Of a stretch of 64,000 nt of DNA, positions 9,399 through 19,045 are shown piece by piece. This stretch comes from Paenibacillus assamensis DSM 18201 (lineage in GTDB: Bacteria > Bacillota > Bacilli > Paenibacillales > Paenibacillaceae), in contig NZ_AULU01000013.1 in NCBI RefSeq assembly GCF_000422445.1, positions 62,001 to 126,000 on the forward strand, written 5' to 3'. How positions within the stretch are numbered: position 1 is the stretch's first letter; each line of letters starts with the position of its first letter. The position numbers were made by a program, and so were the translations under genes. Under the pieces are notes generated by a model. That model ran no database searches. It worked only from the letters and a program-made list of their open reading frames with translations, and was not told where the DNA came from.

Positions 9399-9849
9399 AC
9401 GTTTAGTTGAGAAGCTGAACACGACTACCGCTATTAAATGGTTTCCTGGTCATAAAGTGGAAGAGAGTTGGATTGTAGAAGTGGAGGAAGAACTAGGCTT
9501 CCGCCTACCACCCTCTTACCGCTGGTGGTTAACTGAATACGGTAATGCTAGGTTAGGAGACGGAAGTATTCAGACAATTGTTGCTTCGGAACATAGGGAA
9601 TATACGGATGTGGATATTCTTTATATACATCGATTGAATATGGAAGAGGATTGGCTAGTAGAGAGGTTTCCAAATAGATTAGATTTGTTTATTCCCGATA
9701 GCGATGAGCTTTACTATTTTGATACGTCTTCTAGAGACGAGCAGGGTGAATTTCCGATTATGTGCTACGATTTGATGAATAATTTGATCGATACGTACGC
9801 TTCGACTTTTGCAGAGTTTATAGAGCGGTTGATCGATCAACGCAGCTGA
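9391..9849 (+). CDS. SMI1/KNR4 (SUKH) family protein
   Basis: About 152 residues with the SUKH core: the motif EEELGFRLPPSYRWWLTEYGN and a later SDELYYFDTSSRDEQGEFPI stretch typical of SMI1/KNR4 domains. Family members are commonly immunity proteins of polymorphic toxin systems and otherwise cytoplasmic adaptors. The start ATG 9391 is preferred (GAGAGG ten bases before) over ATG 9382, which is too close to that site. It overlaps the end of the 8511 gene. No toxin with a secretion signal is next to it, so it may be an orphan immunity gene or serve the 8511 protein. Confidence 0.85.
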   Translation: MYERLVEKLNTTTAIKWFPGHKVEESWIVEVEEELGFRLPPSYRWWLTEYGNARLGDGSIQTIVASEHREYTDVDILYIHRLNMEEDWLVERFPNRLDLFIPDSDELYYFDTSSRDEQGEFPIMCYDLMNNLIDTYASTFAEFIERLIDQRS

Positions 9850-9916
9850 GAGGTGTTAACGAGTCCTTCGTTTTTGTCGCTAGGACGTAATATAAATAAC
9901 GCGACATAGTTAGTCA

Positions 9917-9953
9917 GGGAAGAATCCTATACAAATAGGATTCTTCCCTTTTT
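9917..9953 (+). terminator. Intrinsic terminator after the SUKH gene
   Basis: Perfect 13-bp stem GGGAAGAATCCTA / TAGGATTCTTCCC (9917-9929, 9936-9948) followed by five T. Confidence 0.92.
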
Positions 9954-10101
9954 GGCGTGCCTAGCTTGGTTGATCATTTCATGTGCGCGTTACGTGGTTT
10001 AACATACCTATACCTATTATTTGCCCTATCATGCTAGTATAGATGGTGTATCTGACCATCCGAATATGGTATACCCATCATTTGTGTTAGGAGATTCAGT
10101 G

Positions 10102-10758
10102 ATGAACAAAAAGGTATTGATCGTTGAAGATGATATTCATATTTCTAAAATTATTAAAATGAACCTCAATATCGTAAACTACGATACGACCGAGGTCTAT
10201 GATGGCTTGGCGGCTTTGGAATTGCTGCAGCGGGAGAAGTTTGATCTTATTTTGCTAGATGTTATGATTCCGAAACTGGACGGTTTTGCGCTAATGGAAC
10301 ATATTAGACCTTATCGTATTCCTGTTATTTTTTTGACGGCGAAGAACTCGGTTTATGATAAAGTGGACGGGCTAAGGCTGGGAGCAGACGATTACATGGT
10401 CAAGCCATTCGAAGCGATTGAACTGCTAGCTCGTATCGAAACGGTATTGCGTAGGTATGGCAAAGAAGAACGAATATTGGGCTTCCAATCCCTTCTCATT
10501 GATCTGGACAAGCGGGAGGTAACCAAGCAAGGAGAAGTCGTTGAGCTAACACCAAAAGAATATGATTTGCTGGTCGTTCTCCTAAAAAATAAAAACATCG
10601 CCCTATCAAGGGAGCAGTTTATCGATAAAGTATGGGGTGATGACTATTATGGAGAAACAAGAACGGTTGATATGCATATAAAATCATTACGCAAAAAGCT
10701 AGATTTGCAAGACCATATTAAGACCATTTATAAACTTGGCTATCGGCTGGAGGATTGA
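10102..10758 (+). CDS. OmpR-family response regulator
   Basis: 218 residues: receiver domain with phospho-acceptor Asp53 (LILLDVMIPKLDG), Thr in VIFLTAKN and Lys in DDYMVKPF, then an OmpR/PhoB winged-helix domain (ELTPKEYDLLVVLL ... RTVDMHIKSLRKKL). The open frame extends 27 codons upstream, but ATG 10102 (MNKKVLIVEDD) has GGAG nine bases before it. Partner of the histidine kinase that begins four bases after its stop. Target genes are unknown; the lipoprotein and ABC/adaptor operon downstream are natural candidates. Confidence 0.95.
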   Translation: MNKKVLIVEDDIHISKIIKMNLNIVNYDTTEVYDGLAALELLQREKFDLILLDVMIPKLDGFALMEHIRPYRIPVIFLTAKNSVYDKVDGLRLGADDYMVKPFEAIELLARIETVLRRYGKEERILGFQSLLIDLDKREVTKQGEVVELTPKEYDLLVVLLKNKNIALSREQFIDKVWGDDYYGETRTVDMHIKSLRKKLDLQDHIKTIYKLGYRLED

Positions 10759-10762
10759 GGAG

Positions 10763-12202
10763 ATGAAATTTTGGAAGAAAATTTACATCTTCTCAATTCT
10801 AGTCTTTGTCATTATCTTTAACGCTGCCTCTATTATGGTTATCGAGCGCAGCCACAATAGAATGCTTGAACAGGAAATAGATAGTGCGCTAAGCCAATAC
10901 ATGAGTATTCATTCCAGTGTAAATGCGATTGTACCGATTGTTCGTATTTACGATTCCATCGATTATGAGAAAACAGTGCTAACGAGAATTGCTAATGAAT
11001 TTGTTAGAACCAATAAGGAACAGCATGTGTATTTGGATATTAGGGATGAAAAAAATCAGGCAATCTTCAGTAATATCGATTTTCAGATGCCGACACAACG
11101 TGAGGAACTGAGTAAGTTGAGCTTGGATGAAGTCCGTTATATGTTACGGGATATAGATGAGCGAACGATCCTTTTCATCTCGAATATGGTGGATGTTAGC
11201 CAAACGAGCTATCTATTCACCTATATGGTAGATGTCAGTTCCGTCTATCAGGACCGTGTGGATCAATATAAGTTCTTTATAAAAGTAGATGTGGTAGCCT
11301 GCATTCTCTATATGTTGATTATGTTTTTTGTAAGTAGAGGATTGACGAGATCAATTGATCGGCTGGGTCGAACAGCTCAGGTTATTGCACAGGGCAAATT
11401 CTCTGAACGGGTCCAATTACAATCTAAGGACGAAATTGGCGTGCTGGCCGACAATTTTAACAATATGGCCGCTGTTGTGGAGGACAAAATTACTGAACTT
11501 GAGCGAATCAATCAAGAAAAACAGCGGTTTATTAATAATTTTACACATGAGTTAAAAACACCGCTGACCTCCATTATTGCCTATGCAAGCTTTATGAGGA
11601 CTACCAAATACGATGAAGAAACGTTTCTAGATGGTCTTAATGTCATTTATTCGGAAGGCAAACGTTTAGAGATGTTGTCATTGAAGCTGATGAACCTGAT
11701 TGTGCTGCAAGAGGATGACTTCGAGTTAGAAATGCACGATTTGGGGGCAGTTATAGCTGAATTGAAGCCTGCACTAGACATGCTGGCTCAAGAAAAGCAG
11801 GTGAAAATTATCACGGTTTTTGAACCGGGCGAACTAAGACTGGAAAAGGATTTAATTAAAGTTTTAGTATCCAATCTGGTGGACAATGCAATTAAAGCTT
11901 CCGAGGAACAGCAGACTATTACGATTCAAATCGTATGGAAAGATGGACAATGTGTGTTGGCAGTACTGGATCAGGGTATCGGAATTGCTAAGGAGCATCA
12001 GGATAAAATTTTTGAGCCTTTTTACATGGTGGATAAATCGAGGACAAGAAGCGGAAAAGGGGCAGGACTCGGTCTTGCCATATGTAAAAACGTAGCCAAG
12101 GTCCACAATGCCATCATCCAAGTAACCAGTAATGAAGATCAAGGCACAAAGGTGGAAGTTGTATTCACACCTACCCTTCAGAGAGGAGGGATGCAGGAAT
12201 GA
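10763..12202 (+). CDS. Sensor histidine kinase (HAMP, HisKA, HATPase)
   Basis: 479 residues. TM1 near residues 7-28, an extracytoplasmic sensor of about 140 residues, TM2 (VDVVACILYMLIMFFV), HAMP, and HisKA with His262 in FTHELKTPLTSI. The HATPase domain shows N-box VSNLVDNAIKA, DQGIGI and GAGLGLAICK. The start at 10763 follows GGAGGATTGAGGAG and lies just after the regulator's stop. Four bases of its 3' end overlap the lipoprotein gene, suggesting the lipoprotein belongs to the same signalling unit. Confidence 0.95.
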   Translation: MKFWKKIYIFSILVFVIIFNAASIMVIERSHNRMLEQEIDSALSQYMSIHSSVNAIVPIVRIYDSIDYEKTVLTRIANEFVRTNKEQHVYLDIRDEKNQAIFSNIDFQMPTQREELSKLSLDEVRYMLRDIDERTILFISNMVDVSQTSYLFTYMVDVSSVYQDRVDQYKFFIKVDVVACILYMLIMFFVSRGLTRSIDRLGRTAQVIAQGKFSERVQLQSKDEIGVLADNFNNMAAVVEDKITELERINQEKQRFINNFTHELKTPLTSIIAYASFMRTTKYDEETFLDGLNVIYSEGKRLEMLSLKLMNLIVLQEDDFELEMHDLGAVIAELKPALDMLAQEKQVKIITVFEPGELRLEKDLIKVLVSNLVDNAIKASEEQQTITIQIVWKDGQCVLAVLDQGIGIAKEHQDKIFEPFYMVDKSRTRSGKGAGLGLAICKNVAKVHNAIIQVTSNEDQGTKVEVVFTPTLQRGGMQE

Positions 12203-12978
12203 ACAAGCTTAATTTGGTTATGATGTGCGTGCTGCTCATGATTGTCGGGACGGGCTGCGAAGGTGTATTCGATACGATACCGAAAGAGACAGTCATGGTA
12301 AAATCAATCGATAGAGCAAGTGAGGCCAATGGAGCAGAGTATGAGGGTGTTTTATCCCAGGATACGGTGAAAACACTTAGTCTAAATGCGGTAAATAAAT
12401 ATTTCGATGAGAACGTAACGTTGAAAGAGATTCAATTCGAGATGGAATTTATTAATAAAAATAAATTTAAAGCTTTGATAAGTGAGGCAGAATATGGTCT
12501 CATTCCGGCAGTTATACCGGCTCCAGGTTCGGTAGTAAAGCCAACAGAAGTCCCAAAATTTCTCATTAACGTGCAAACGGAGCTGGATTCGTATTCCGGA
12601 GGCTTGTATTATACGACTTTGACTACATTGAGCGATTCTAGTAAAGCCTATGATATCGTGTTGAATGCGAGGAACGGTGATATCGTTAAAGTCACAAGAG
12701 CAGACACGTTGCGAAATATTTCCGGAGCTAGACAGAAAGACAAAAAGGAAATTATCGCTCTCGCAGAAGCATTTATTCAGGAAAAAGAGAGCTACCCGTT
12801 GTCTGAGCTATCGCTGAATGAGGATATAACCCGTTGGGGTAGTGTGGTGGAATTGTATTACATGAGCAAGGATGATAAGAAGTTAATTTACACGATCTCG
12901 GTGAATTTACGACGAAATGAAGTTATTGGGTTCAGTAAGGATGTCATGGCACTGCTCAGCTACTATTCAAGGATCTAA
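12199..12978 (+). CDS. PepSY-like lipoprotein of the two-component operon
   Basis: 259 residues with a lipoprotein signal cleaved before Cys20 (IVGTGC), so anchored outside the membrane. A segment around YDIVLNARNGDIVKVTRAD resembles PepSY-type domains, often found in accessory proteins of sensor kinases or as protease-inhibitor modules; this is a loose resemblance. The ATGA overlap with the kinase gene points to a sensor-accessory role. It ends 70 bases before a strong terminator that separates this unit from the ABC operon. Confidence 0.7.
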   Translation: MNKLNLVMMCVLLMIVGTGCEGVFDTIPKETVMVKSIDRASEANGAEYEGVLSQDTVKTLSLNAVNKYFDENVTLKEIQFEMEFINKNKFKALISEAEYGLIPAVIPAPGSVVKPTEVPKFLINVQTELDSYSGGLYYTTLTTLSDSSKAYDIVLNARNGDIVKVTRADTLRNISGARQKDKKEIIALAEAFIQEKESYPLSELSLNEDITRWGSVVELYYMSKDDKKLIYTISVNLRRNEVIGFSKDVMALLSYYSRI

Positions 12979-13048
12979 GTGAGACCAAGCACCTAACCGA
13001 AAAGTTGTGGCAAAACCATATTTACAATTGCATAGCTATGCTCAAACG

Positions 13049-13095
13049 AAGAACCATCAGGGAACGATTTAACCCTGATGGTTCTTTTTTTTTAA
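13049..13095 (+). terminator. Intrinsic terminator between the sensor unit and the ABC operon
   Basis: Perfect 14-bp stem AAGAACCATCAGGG / CCCTGATGGTTCTT (13049-13062, 13073-13086) followed by nine T. Confidence 0.95.
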
Positions 13096-13207
13096 TTTTT
13101 ACAACTTCAATATAAGTGCATCTCATTCCTCATATATTTCCACCCTATACTGATGCTGTAACGATACGAGATGATCGCGGAGACATAGATTAAGGGAGGA
13201 AAAAATA

Positions 13208-14653
13208 ATGAAAAAAGTGATGCTAGTCATGTTGACGTTTATCATGGTTATCATTTCAGCTTGCGGCACTACTACTGGCGGCAATGCGAGAGGAACGGAG
13301 TCATCGAACGAAGGGCTGATAAACATTGAGCGGAAGAACGGGACAGATATAACGCCCTCTAAAGTTGGCAAATTGAACAACAAGGAGAAAAAAACGATTG
13401 TTCTTTCTACCTTTTCGCACAAAGATTACTTTCTTGAAGCTAAGAAGAGATATGAAGCAAGGTATCCCCACATTACAATCGATGTACAATATACCGAATT
13501 TACGGATGCAGATGCTGAAGCGAAGCTGGAGAAGTATAAGAAGACGATAGGAACGGCAATGTTATCCGGCAAAGGGCCTGATCTGATTGAGATGGATGAA
13601 TTGCCCACAGAGAGCTACGTCAATAAGAAACTGCTCGTTAATTTGGGCAGCATGATGGACCAAGACGATACTTTTAATAAAAATGACTATTTCAATCCTA
13701 TTTTTGAAGGAATCAAAGTAAATGGTGGATTATACGGAATGCCAATGGGCTTTTTCGTGTACGGGCTTATTGGCAATGAAACGATGATCGAAAAGAGTAA
13801 TGTAAAAATCGACGATAGGAATTGGAACTGGAGCCAATTCGCCACTATAACGAAGGAAATTAGCAAGACTGTGGATGGTGGTACCTCAGGGCTAGGTGTA
13901 GGTGGAGCGGCAGGTATCATGACAGCCGATTTTAAAGTCAGTCAATTTGTTAGTGAGTTTGTTAACGATCAGTATGCTGCATTTGTAGATCAGGAAAGTG
14001 GGAAGGCAAACTTTGAATCGACTGCTTTTATTAATTTGCTTAAGGAAGTCAAACATTTGGTGGATGAGAAAGTGATTGATCCAGCAGCGAGCAACAGTAT
14101 TTTTCGAGAAACGTTAATACGCACCCCAGAAGATTATGTACATGCGTTGAAACAGAGTCAATTTTACCCCAACAACCTTGATTTCAAGGCTAAGCTTTAC
14201 TTGAGACCCAATGGAAGCGGACAAGAAGCAGGGGGCTATTTTAGAACATACCAAACGGTAGGTCTTAATGCGAAGTCTGAAGTTAAGGAAGAGGCATGGC
14301 ACTTCTTGAAATTTATGATGTCGGAAGAGATGAAGGATGCAGCCGGCAGTTGGGGGTTTCCACTAAATAAAGAGTCCTACGCCTTGCTGGTGAAAAAGGC
14401 ACTGGAAAAAGGAAAAGTGGAGTCTGATCAGACGATCGGATCGTTAAAAGGAGTCGTATATGACATTACACAAGCGGATATCGACGAGTTGGACAAGTTT
14501 CTAGTCAACGCGAAGTACCCCGTACAATTCAAGGAATCTAAAATTAATGAAATTATAACGGAAGAGTCCCATGCTTATCTTACCGGGCAGAAATCGGCTG
14601 AAGCGGTTGCAAGTCTTATTCAAAACAGAGTGACTACGGTATTAAACGAATAG
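13208..14653 (+). CDS. ABC transporter substrate-binding lipoprotein (CUT1-type)
   Basis: 481 residues, lipobox IISAC near residue 19, then a Thr/Gly-rich linker and a long solute-binding domain of the family 1 carbohydrate type (KGPDLIEMDELP, then GLYGMPMGFFVYGLIGN). Length and fold match Paenibacillus sugar-binding lipoproteins. AGGGAGGA sits upstream of ATG 13208. Two MalF/MalG-type permease genes follow. The ligand is unknown. An HlyD-like adaptor in the same operon is unusual for a sugar importer. Confidence 0.85.
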   Translation: MKKVMLVMLTFIMVIISACGTTTGGNARGTESSNEGLINIERKNGTDITPSKVGKLNNKEKKTIVLSTFSHKDYFLEAKKRYEARYPHITIDVQYTEFTDADAEAKLEKYKKTIGTAMLSGKGPDLIEMDELPTESYVNKKLLVNLGSMMDQDDTFNKNDYFNPIFEGIKVNGGLYGMPMGFFVYGLIGNETMIEKSNVKIDDRNWNWSQFATITKEISKTVDGGTSGLGVGGAAGIMTADFKVSQFVSEFVNDQYAAFVDQESGKANFESTAFINLLKEVKHLVDEKVIDPAASNSIFRETLIRTPEDYVHALKQSQFYPNNLDFKAKLYLRPNGSGQEAGGYFRTYQTVGLNAKSEVKEEAWHFLKFMMSEEMKDAAGSWGFPLNKESYALLVKKALEKGKVESDQTIGSLKGVVYDITQADIDELDKFLVNAKYPVQFKESKINEIITEESHAYLTGQKSAEAVASLIQNRVTTVLNE

Positions 14654-14731
14654 GCAAGCAAATAGGGATGGATCTGATCAATTGTTGCCGGGTCTATTTA
14701 CTCTTTTAGAGAGGATGAGGGAGGTATAAAG

Positions 14732-15625
14732 GTGAAGGGCAATCTTTTCTGGAGAAAAGTAAGGAGGAAGCTAGGTCAAGACTGGATCGTTGCAGCACTC
14801 TTTCTGGCACCAAGCTTGATTGGCTTTGCCTTGTTTTATCTGATTCCGTTTGCGATGGGAGTTGTTTATTCGTTTCAGGATCAAGTGGTCGACGGCTCAT
14901 TTGTTGGTCTAGATAATTATAAAGCATTGCAAACTAGTAATTCCTTTCACAAAGCAGCTTCGAATACGTTACTGTTTACGAGTATAAGTGTACCTCTCCT
15001 TATAGTTTTGTCTTTGCTGTTTGCGCAGATCCTGAATCAAAAGCTGTTTATTCGGAATTGGCTGCAGACTGCATTTGTAATGCCGCTCGTAGTACCTGTC
15101 GCATCTATTGTAATGCTGTGGCAAGTCTTGTTCGATTGGAATGGCACACTAAACGAATGGTTGCACAATTTGAATATGGAGCGAGTCGATTGGATGAAAT
15201 CGGAGTGGTCCATTGGTGTGCTAACCATACTCTATATATGGAAAAACATAGGCTATAACATTATCTTGTTTTTAGCTGGTTTACAAAGTATTCCGAGAGA
15301 CTACTACGAGACGGCAGATATCGAAGGGGCTGGAAAATTTCATAAATGGGTTCATATCACACTTGTTTACTTAACTCCGACGATGTTTTTTGTCATCCTC
15401 ATATCGATTATTAATTCGTTTAAAGTGTTCCGTGAAACGTATCTGATCGCTGGCGAATATCCGCATGATCGGATTTATATGCTGCAGCATTATATGAACA
15501 ACATGTTTACTTCACTCGATGTTCAGAAGCTGACGGCCGCTGCCGTCTTAATGGTAGGCTGTATTCTTATTTTTGTAATGGGTATGTTTTCGATCGAACG
15601 TCGCTTTCGAAATTTCATGGAATAA
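14732..15625 (+). CDS. ABC transporter permease, MalF/UgpA type
   Basis: 297 residues, six predicted membrane segments, starting GTG with GAGGGAGG seven bases before it. The EAA loop DYYETADIEGAGKFHKWVHI is the typical contact with a CUT1 ATPase. Pairs with the next gene as the second half of the channel. No ATPase gene is present in the operon, as in many Firmicute sugar importers that share an MsmX-like ATPase encoded elsewhere. Confidence 0.92.
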   Translation: MKGNLFWRKVRRKLGQDWIVAALFLAPSLIGFALFYLIPFAMGVVYSFQDQVVDGSFVGLDNYKALQTSNSFHKAASNTLLFTSISVPLLIVLSLLFAQILNQKLFIRNWLQTAFVMPLVVPVASIVMLWQVLFDWNGTLNEWLHNLNMERVDWMKSEWSIGVLTILYIWKNIGYNIILFLAGLQSIPRDYYETADIEGAGKFHKWVHITLVYLTPTMFFVILISIINSFKVFRETYLIAGEYPHDRIYMLQHYMNNMFTSLDVQKLTAAAVLMVGCILIFVMGMFSIERRFRNFME

Positions 15626-15629
15626 AAAA

Positions 15630-16514
15630 GTGGTGGTGAGGGAATTGGCTGTATTCCGCAAGCTTGTGCTGACGCTTGTCATGGGTGTGTTAGCTGTGGT
15701 GATGCTGTTTCCCATAGTATTCATATTTACTAACTCCTTAATGACAGAAGCAGAAATTAATCATAACTATCATCTCATTGGTAAAATGGTGGATATCGCC
15801 ACAGGGGAACAGGAGCAATTTATCAATTTGAAGCTGATTCCTGACTGGGTGTCACTTAGCAGATATATGGAGGTGCTGTTTGATAAGCCAGTATTTCTCC
15901 AAATGTTTTGGAATTCTGTGTTTATGGTCGTACCGATTATTGTAGGGCAGGTGCTAGTCGCGTCACTAGCTGCGTATGCGTTTGCCAAGCTGCGCTTTTG
16001 GGGAAGGGACAAATTGTTTTTCCTGTATGTAATGACCATGCTTATGCCATTTCAGGTTACGCTGGTACCCAACTATATTATCGTAGATAAGCTGGGGCTC
16101 ATGAACACGACGTCTGCCATCATATTGCCTGGGATATTCAGCGCCTTTGGCGTCTTTATGCTTAGACAGTTCATGCTGCACATTCCGAGTTCCTATATCG
16201 AAGCGGCCAAAATAGACGGTGCAGGACAACTGAGAATTTTTTATCAAATTGTGCTTCCGCTTGTTCAGCCTGGGATCGCAGCGCTTGTCGTGCTTCTATT
16301 CGTTGACAATTGGAATATGGTCGAGCAGCCGCTCATCTTTTTGGAGGACACATTCAAGCAGCCGTTATCTTTGTATTTATCGAGCATTATTGAAGGGGCG
16401 AGGGGTGCCGCATTTGCTGCTTCTGCTTTGTATATGACTCCGATGGTATTGTTATTTTTATATGCGGAATCTTATTTTGTTGAAGGTATTCAATTATCAG
16501 GAATTAAAGGATAG
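15630..16514 (+). CDS. ABC transporter permease, MalG/UgpE type
   Basis: About 294 residues, six predicted membrane segments, EAA loop SSYIEAAKIDGAGQLRIFYQ. The start is uncertain: GTG at 15630, 15633 or 15636, or TTG 15645, all lie in a G-rich tract only a few bases after the upstream stop. A moderately long extracellular loop after TM1 (IATGEQEQFINLKL) is normal for MalG-like proteins of this size. Translation is probably coupled to the preceding permease. Confidence 0.9.
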   Translation: MVVRELAVFRKLVLTLVMGVLAVVMLFPIVFIFTNSLMTEAEINHNYHLIGKMVDIATGEQEQFINLKLIPDWVSLSRYMEVLFDKPVFLQMFWNSVFMVVPIIVGQVLVASLAAYAFAKLRFWGRDKLFFLYVMTMLMPFQVTLVPNYIIVDKLGLMNTTSAIILPGIFSAFGVFMLRQFMLHIPSSYIEAAKIDGAGQLRIFYQIVLPLVQPGIAALVVLLFVDNWNMVEQPLIFLEDTFKQPLSLYLSSIIEGARGAAFAASALYMTPMVLLFLYAESYFVEGIQLSGIKG

Positions 16515-16534
16515 TCAATTACGGGGGGATTGTA

Positions 16535-17674
16535 ATGAAAACTCAACCTGCCGATCAAACGTTAATGGGACGCAAACGAAAAATTCGCATCCTTTTCGGG
16601 TTGTTTATCGGACTGTTGATCGGATTTACCCTGTTCAGTAATACACTGAAGTCATTAACTTTACCGAAGGTGGCGTTAGCAACAGTGGAACGAGGCGAGC
16701 TTGTTCAAACCTTTCAAGGCGGAGGTACGGTGAAATGGCGTATGGAATCGGCCTTATCGGGTGCTGGGGGAGGGAAAGTTAAGAAGGTCGACGTCAAGGT
16801 GGGGCAGCTTGTTAAGAAAGGAAAGGTACTGGTCGTATACGATACGAAGGCTCTTGAAGATGAGATTCTAGATGAAAAAGCCGCTCTTGAGAAGTTAACC
16901 ATTTCTATGAAGGAACAGGAGCGTCGTTATGTTGAGGTTTATCGCAGCGGGGATGTGATGGGCATCGAAAGTGCTAAAAATGATTTAAAAGTTAGCTCCA
17001 TCGATAAGGATGTTTTACAGCGTAAAATTCAAAAACTGCAAGAGAGTATATCGGAAAATGGTAAACTGACAGCGGCTTTCGACGGAATCGTAACGCGAGT
17101 CGGAGCGGTGGAGGGGCTTCGTTCAACGGGAGAAGTACCTGATATCGTCATTGCTAACAAGAGCCTCGGCTTTAACTTTGAGCTTCTTGCTCCTGCTAAT
17201 GCTATTGGTGTTCTAGAAAAAGGAGCAAAGCTGAATGTTCAATTGAAGGGCAGCAATGCTCGGCAAGTGGAGGGTCGTATTGAAGAAGTTAAAGATGCAG
17301 AGCCCCTCACTCAATCTGGAGAAGGCGTCAATCAAACGGAATACATTGCAATGAAGCGTTTGACGATTGCCATTCAGGATGATGCATTGCGAGGAGGAGA
17401 GCGGGCTGAAGCAGAGCTAACCAAGACGATAAACGATGTAATTTTGGTAGACAATAAAGCAATTCATAATGAGGGAGATAAAAGGTATATATTTAGCTTC
17501 GAGGAGAGAAATGGGCCTCTTGGCAATGCTTTTTATGCACGTAAAAGATACATTACCATTACAGACTCGAATGAAACGCAATCAGCTGTAACCGAGGGTT
17601 TGTTCGATCAGGAACAAATCATAGTTGAGAGCAGCGCTCCATTGCAGGAGGGAGACAAGATTCGCATCCATTAG
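16535..17674 (+). CDS. HlyD/MFP-type membrane-fusion adaptor
   Basis: 379 residues: short cytoplasmic tail, one membrane anchor (ILFGLFIGLLIGFTLF), a biotinyl-lipoyl-like half (GKVKKVDVKVGQLVKKGKVL), a helical hairpin of about 70 residues (DEILDEKAALEKL), the second lipoyl half (TAAFDGIVTRVGAVEG) and a beta-barrel C-terminal region. Proteins of this kind work with MacB-like exporters or RND pumps. Here no exporter is adjacent; the gene is 20 bases after a sugar-type permease, so its partner is either one of these permeases (unprecedented as far as I know) or encoded elsewhere. Confidence 0.82.
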   Translation: MKTQPADQTLMGRKRKIRILFGLFIGLLIGFTLFSNTLKSLTLPKVALATVERGELVQTFQGGGTVKWRMESALSGAGGGKVKKVDVKVGQLVKKGKVLVVYDTKALEDEILDEKAALEKLTISMKEQERRYVEVYRSGDVMGIESAKNDLKVSSIDKDVLQRKIQKLQESISENGKLTAAFDGIVTRVGAVEGLRSTGEVPDIVIANKSLGFNFELLAPANAIGVLEKGAKLNVQLKGSNARQVEGRIEEVKDAEPLTQSGEGVNQTEYIAMKRLTIAIQDDALRGGERAEAELTKTINDVILVDNKAIHNEGDKRYIFSFEERNGPLGNAFYARKRYITITDSNETQSAVTEGLFDQEQIIVESSAPLQEGDKIRIH

Positions 17675-17770
17675 TGCTTCATTAATGCTGTCATAAAAAG
17701 CGCTGTTAGATGAATCATAAGAGTACAGTCGAAGTGTTTTATTTTTCCTAGGGTATTTCGGTTGAAAAGT

Positions 17771-17818
17771 AGGTGAGCAAGAGTTTCCATTAAGTTAGAC
17801 TTGCTCACCTTATTTTTT
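17771..17818 (+). terminator. Intrinsic terminator after the ABC/adaptor operon
   Basis: 11-bp stem AGGTGAGCAAG / CTTGCTCACCT (17771-17781, 17800-17810) followed by TATTTTTT. Confidence 0.85.
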
Positions 17819-17875
17819 GGGAATCAATGATTGATTTTGAATAGGGCAGGTAAATATATTCCGTTGTCTTATCGT

Positions 17876-19045
17876 TTACTTCTTTCTATACACCAATTTC
17901 CTCATTAGTACTTCCAACGGCCCTACTTTATTCTTTTTCTCCAATACTGTGGCTAGTACAACGGATAGAACCCAAATACCCACTGCGATTAAGCCAGCAA
18001 GACCATTTCCTATCTGTCCTCCTAAATTAAGTGCCACAGGGGATAAGAAGAGAACAAGTAATGCTTCATTGAACACATAAAAAGTTAAGGAACGCTTGCC
18101 TAAAGCCATTAAGGAAGAAGTGAGACGACCGGGCTCTTTTATTTTGGCCCCAATGATGCCAAACAGCATGGCATAAGCTAATCCTCCAGCAATTCCAGTA
18201 ATAATGTGTAAGCCGTTTATGAGTCCAGCTGTGAAATAACTAGGGTTCCACCCATTTCCAATTAGGGATAAAGGAATGGCTCCTAATATAGAAACAATCA
18301 ATCCCGCAATCGTTATGCGACGCATTTTTCCTAAATGTTGTTCAGGTTTCGTTAACAGCTCGTATCTGGCAATCCAAATGCCGAGTAGTACGGAAGGAAG
18401 AACGGGAAACATTATATGAATAAAAATAGGGATGAAAGGAACGGTAATCAGCTTGATTAAAATAGTACTAAAATAGGTGTCTGTAGCTGAAACGTCTGGA
18501 GCGAAGCCATAACTTCCGCTCTCCAGTATAGTAAAGCCCCAAAATAGCGGGGTAAAAAGAACATAGAATACGGTGAGTCCTATGAAGGTTCGAATCAATG
18601 TTTTGTTGGTTCGTGTTAATAGCCGGCTGACTAGCAGCCCGGCGACACCGTAGGCCATGAGAATATCCTGGCCCCCAATAAGGACACCTAAAAACATCCC
18701 GAACATAATTAAATACCATGATCGGCGTCGGATCGTCTTTACGGCTTCTTTCTCGGTTATACCTTTAGATAATAGGCTTTTGAATGCAAGCACTAGACCA
18801 TACCCGAATAAGACGGCAAACATGGCTCTTGCACGATTATCAATCACGAACTGGCCAAAAAAGTTTACGGCTTGATCGAGGAACGTGATCCCTTCGACCC
18901 TGTGCATGATTCCGGGATCAGAGGCGTACAAATAGAGCGGCGCATGTGCAAGAGCAATTAACAGCAGCATGGTACCTCTTGCTAGATCCAGTGAAACGGC
19001 ACGCTTTTTTCCTGTGGCGATGCTATTGCTTAATGGAACGGACAT
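17876..19045 (-). CDS. DUF418 family multipass membrane protein (YeiB-like)
   Basis: 389 residues, about ten hydrophobic segments. The N-terminus VSLDLARGTMLLLIALAHAP is the signature opening of the DUF418/DUF1624 acyltransferase-like membrane proteins (YeiB, YxaH). The C-terminal half (FYVFNEALLVLFLSP ... VLEKKNKVGPLEVLMRKLVY) matches the DUF418 end. Substrate unknown; the fold is shared with heparan-alpha-glucosaminide N-acetyltransferases. Start ATG 19045 with AAAGGAGG. Monocistronic. Confidence 0.9.
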   Translation of the reverse strand: MSVPLSNSIATGKKRAVSLDLARGTMLLLIALAHAPLYLYASDPGIMHRVEGITFLDQAVNFFGQFVIDNRARAMFAVLFGYGLVLAFKSLLSKGITEKEAVKTIRRRSWYLIMFGMFLGVLIGGQDILMAYGVAGLLVSRLLTRTNKTLIRTFIGLTVFYVLFTPLFWGFTILESGSYGFAPDVSATDTYFSTILIKLITVPFIPIFIHIMFPVLPSVLLGIWIARYELLTKPEQHLGKMRRITIAGLIVSILGAIPLSLIGNGWNPSYFTAGLINGLHIITGIAGGLAYAMLFGIIGAKIKEPGRLTSSLMALGKRSLTFYVFNEALLVLFLSPVALNLGGQIGNGLAGLIAVGIWVLSVVLATVLEKKNKVGPLEVLMRKLVYRKK

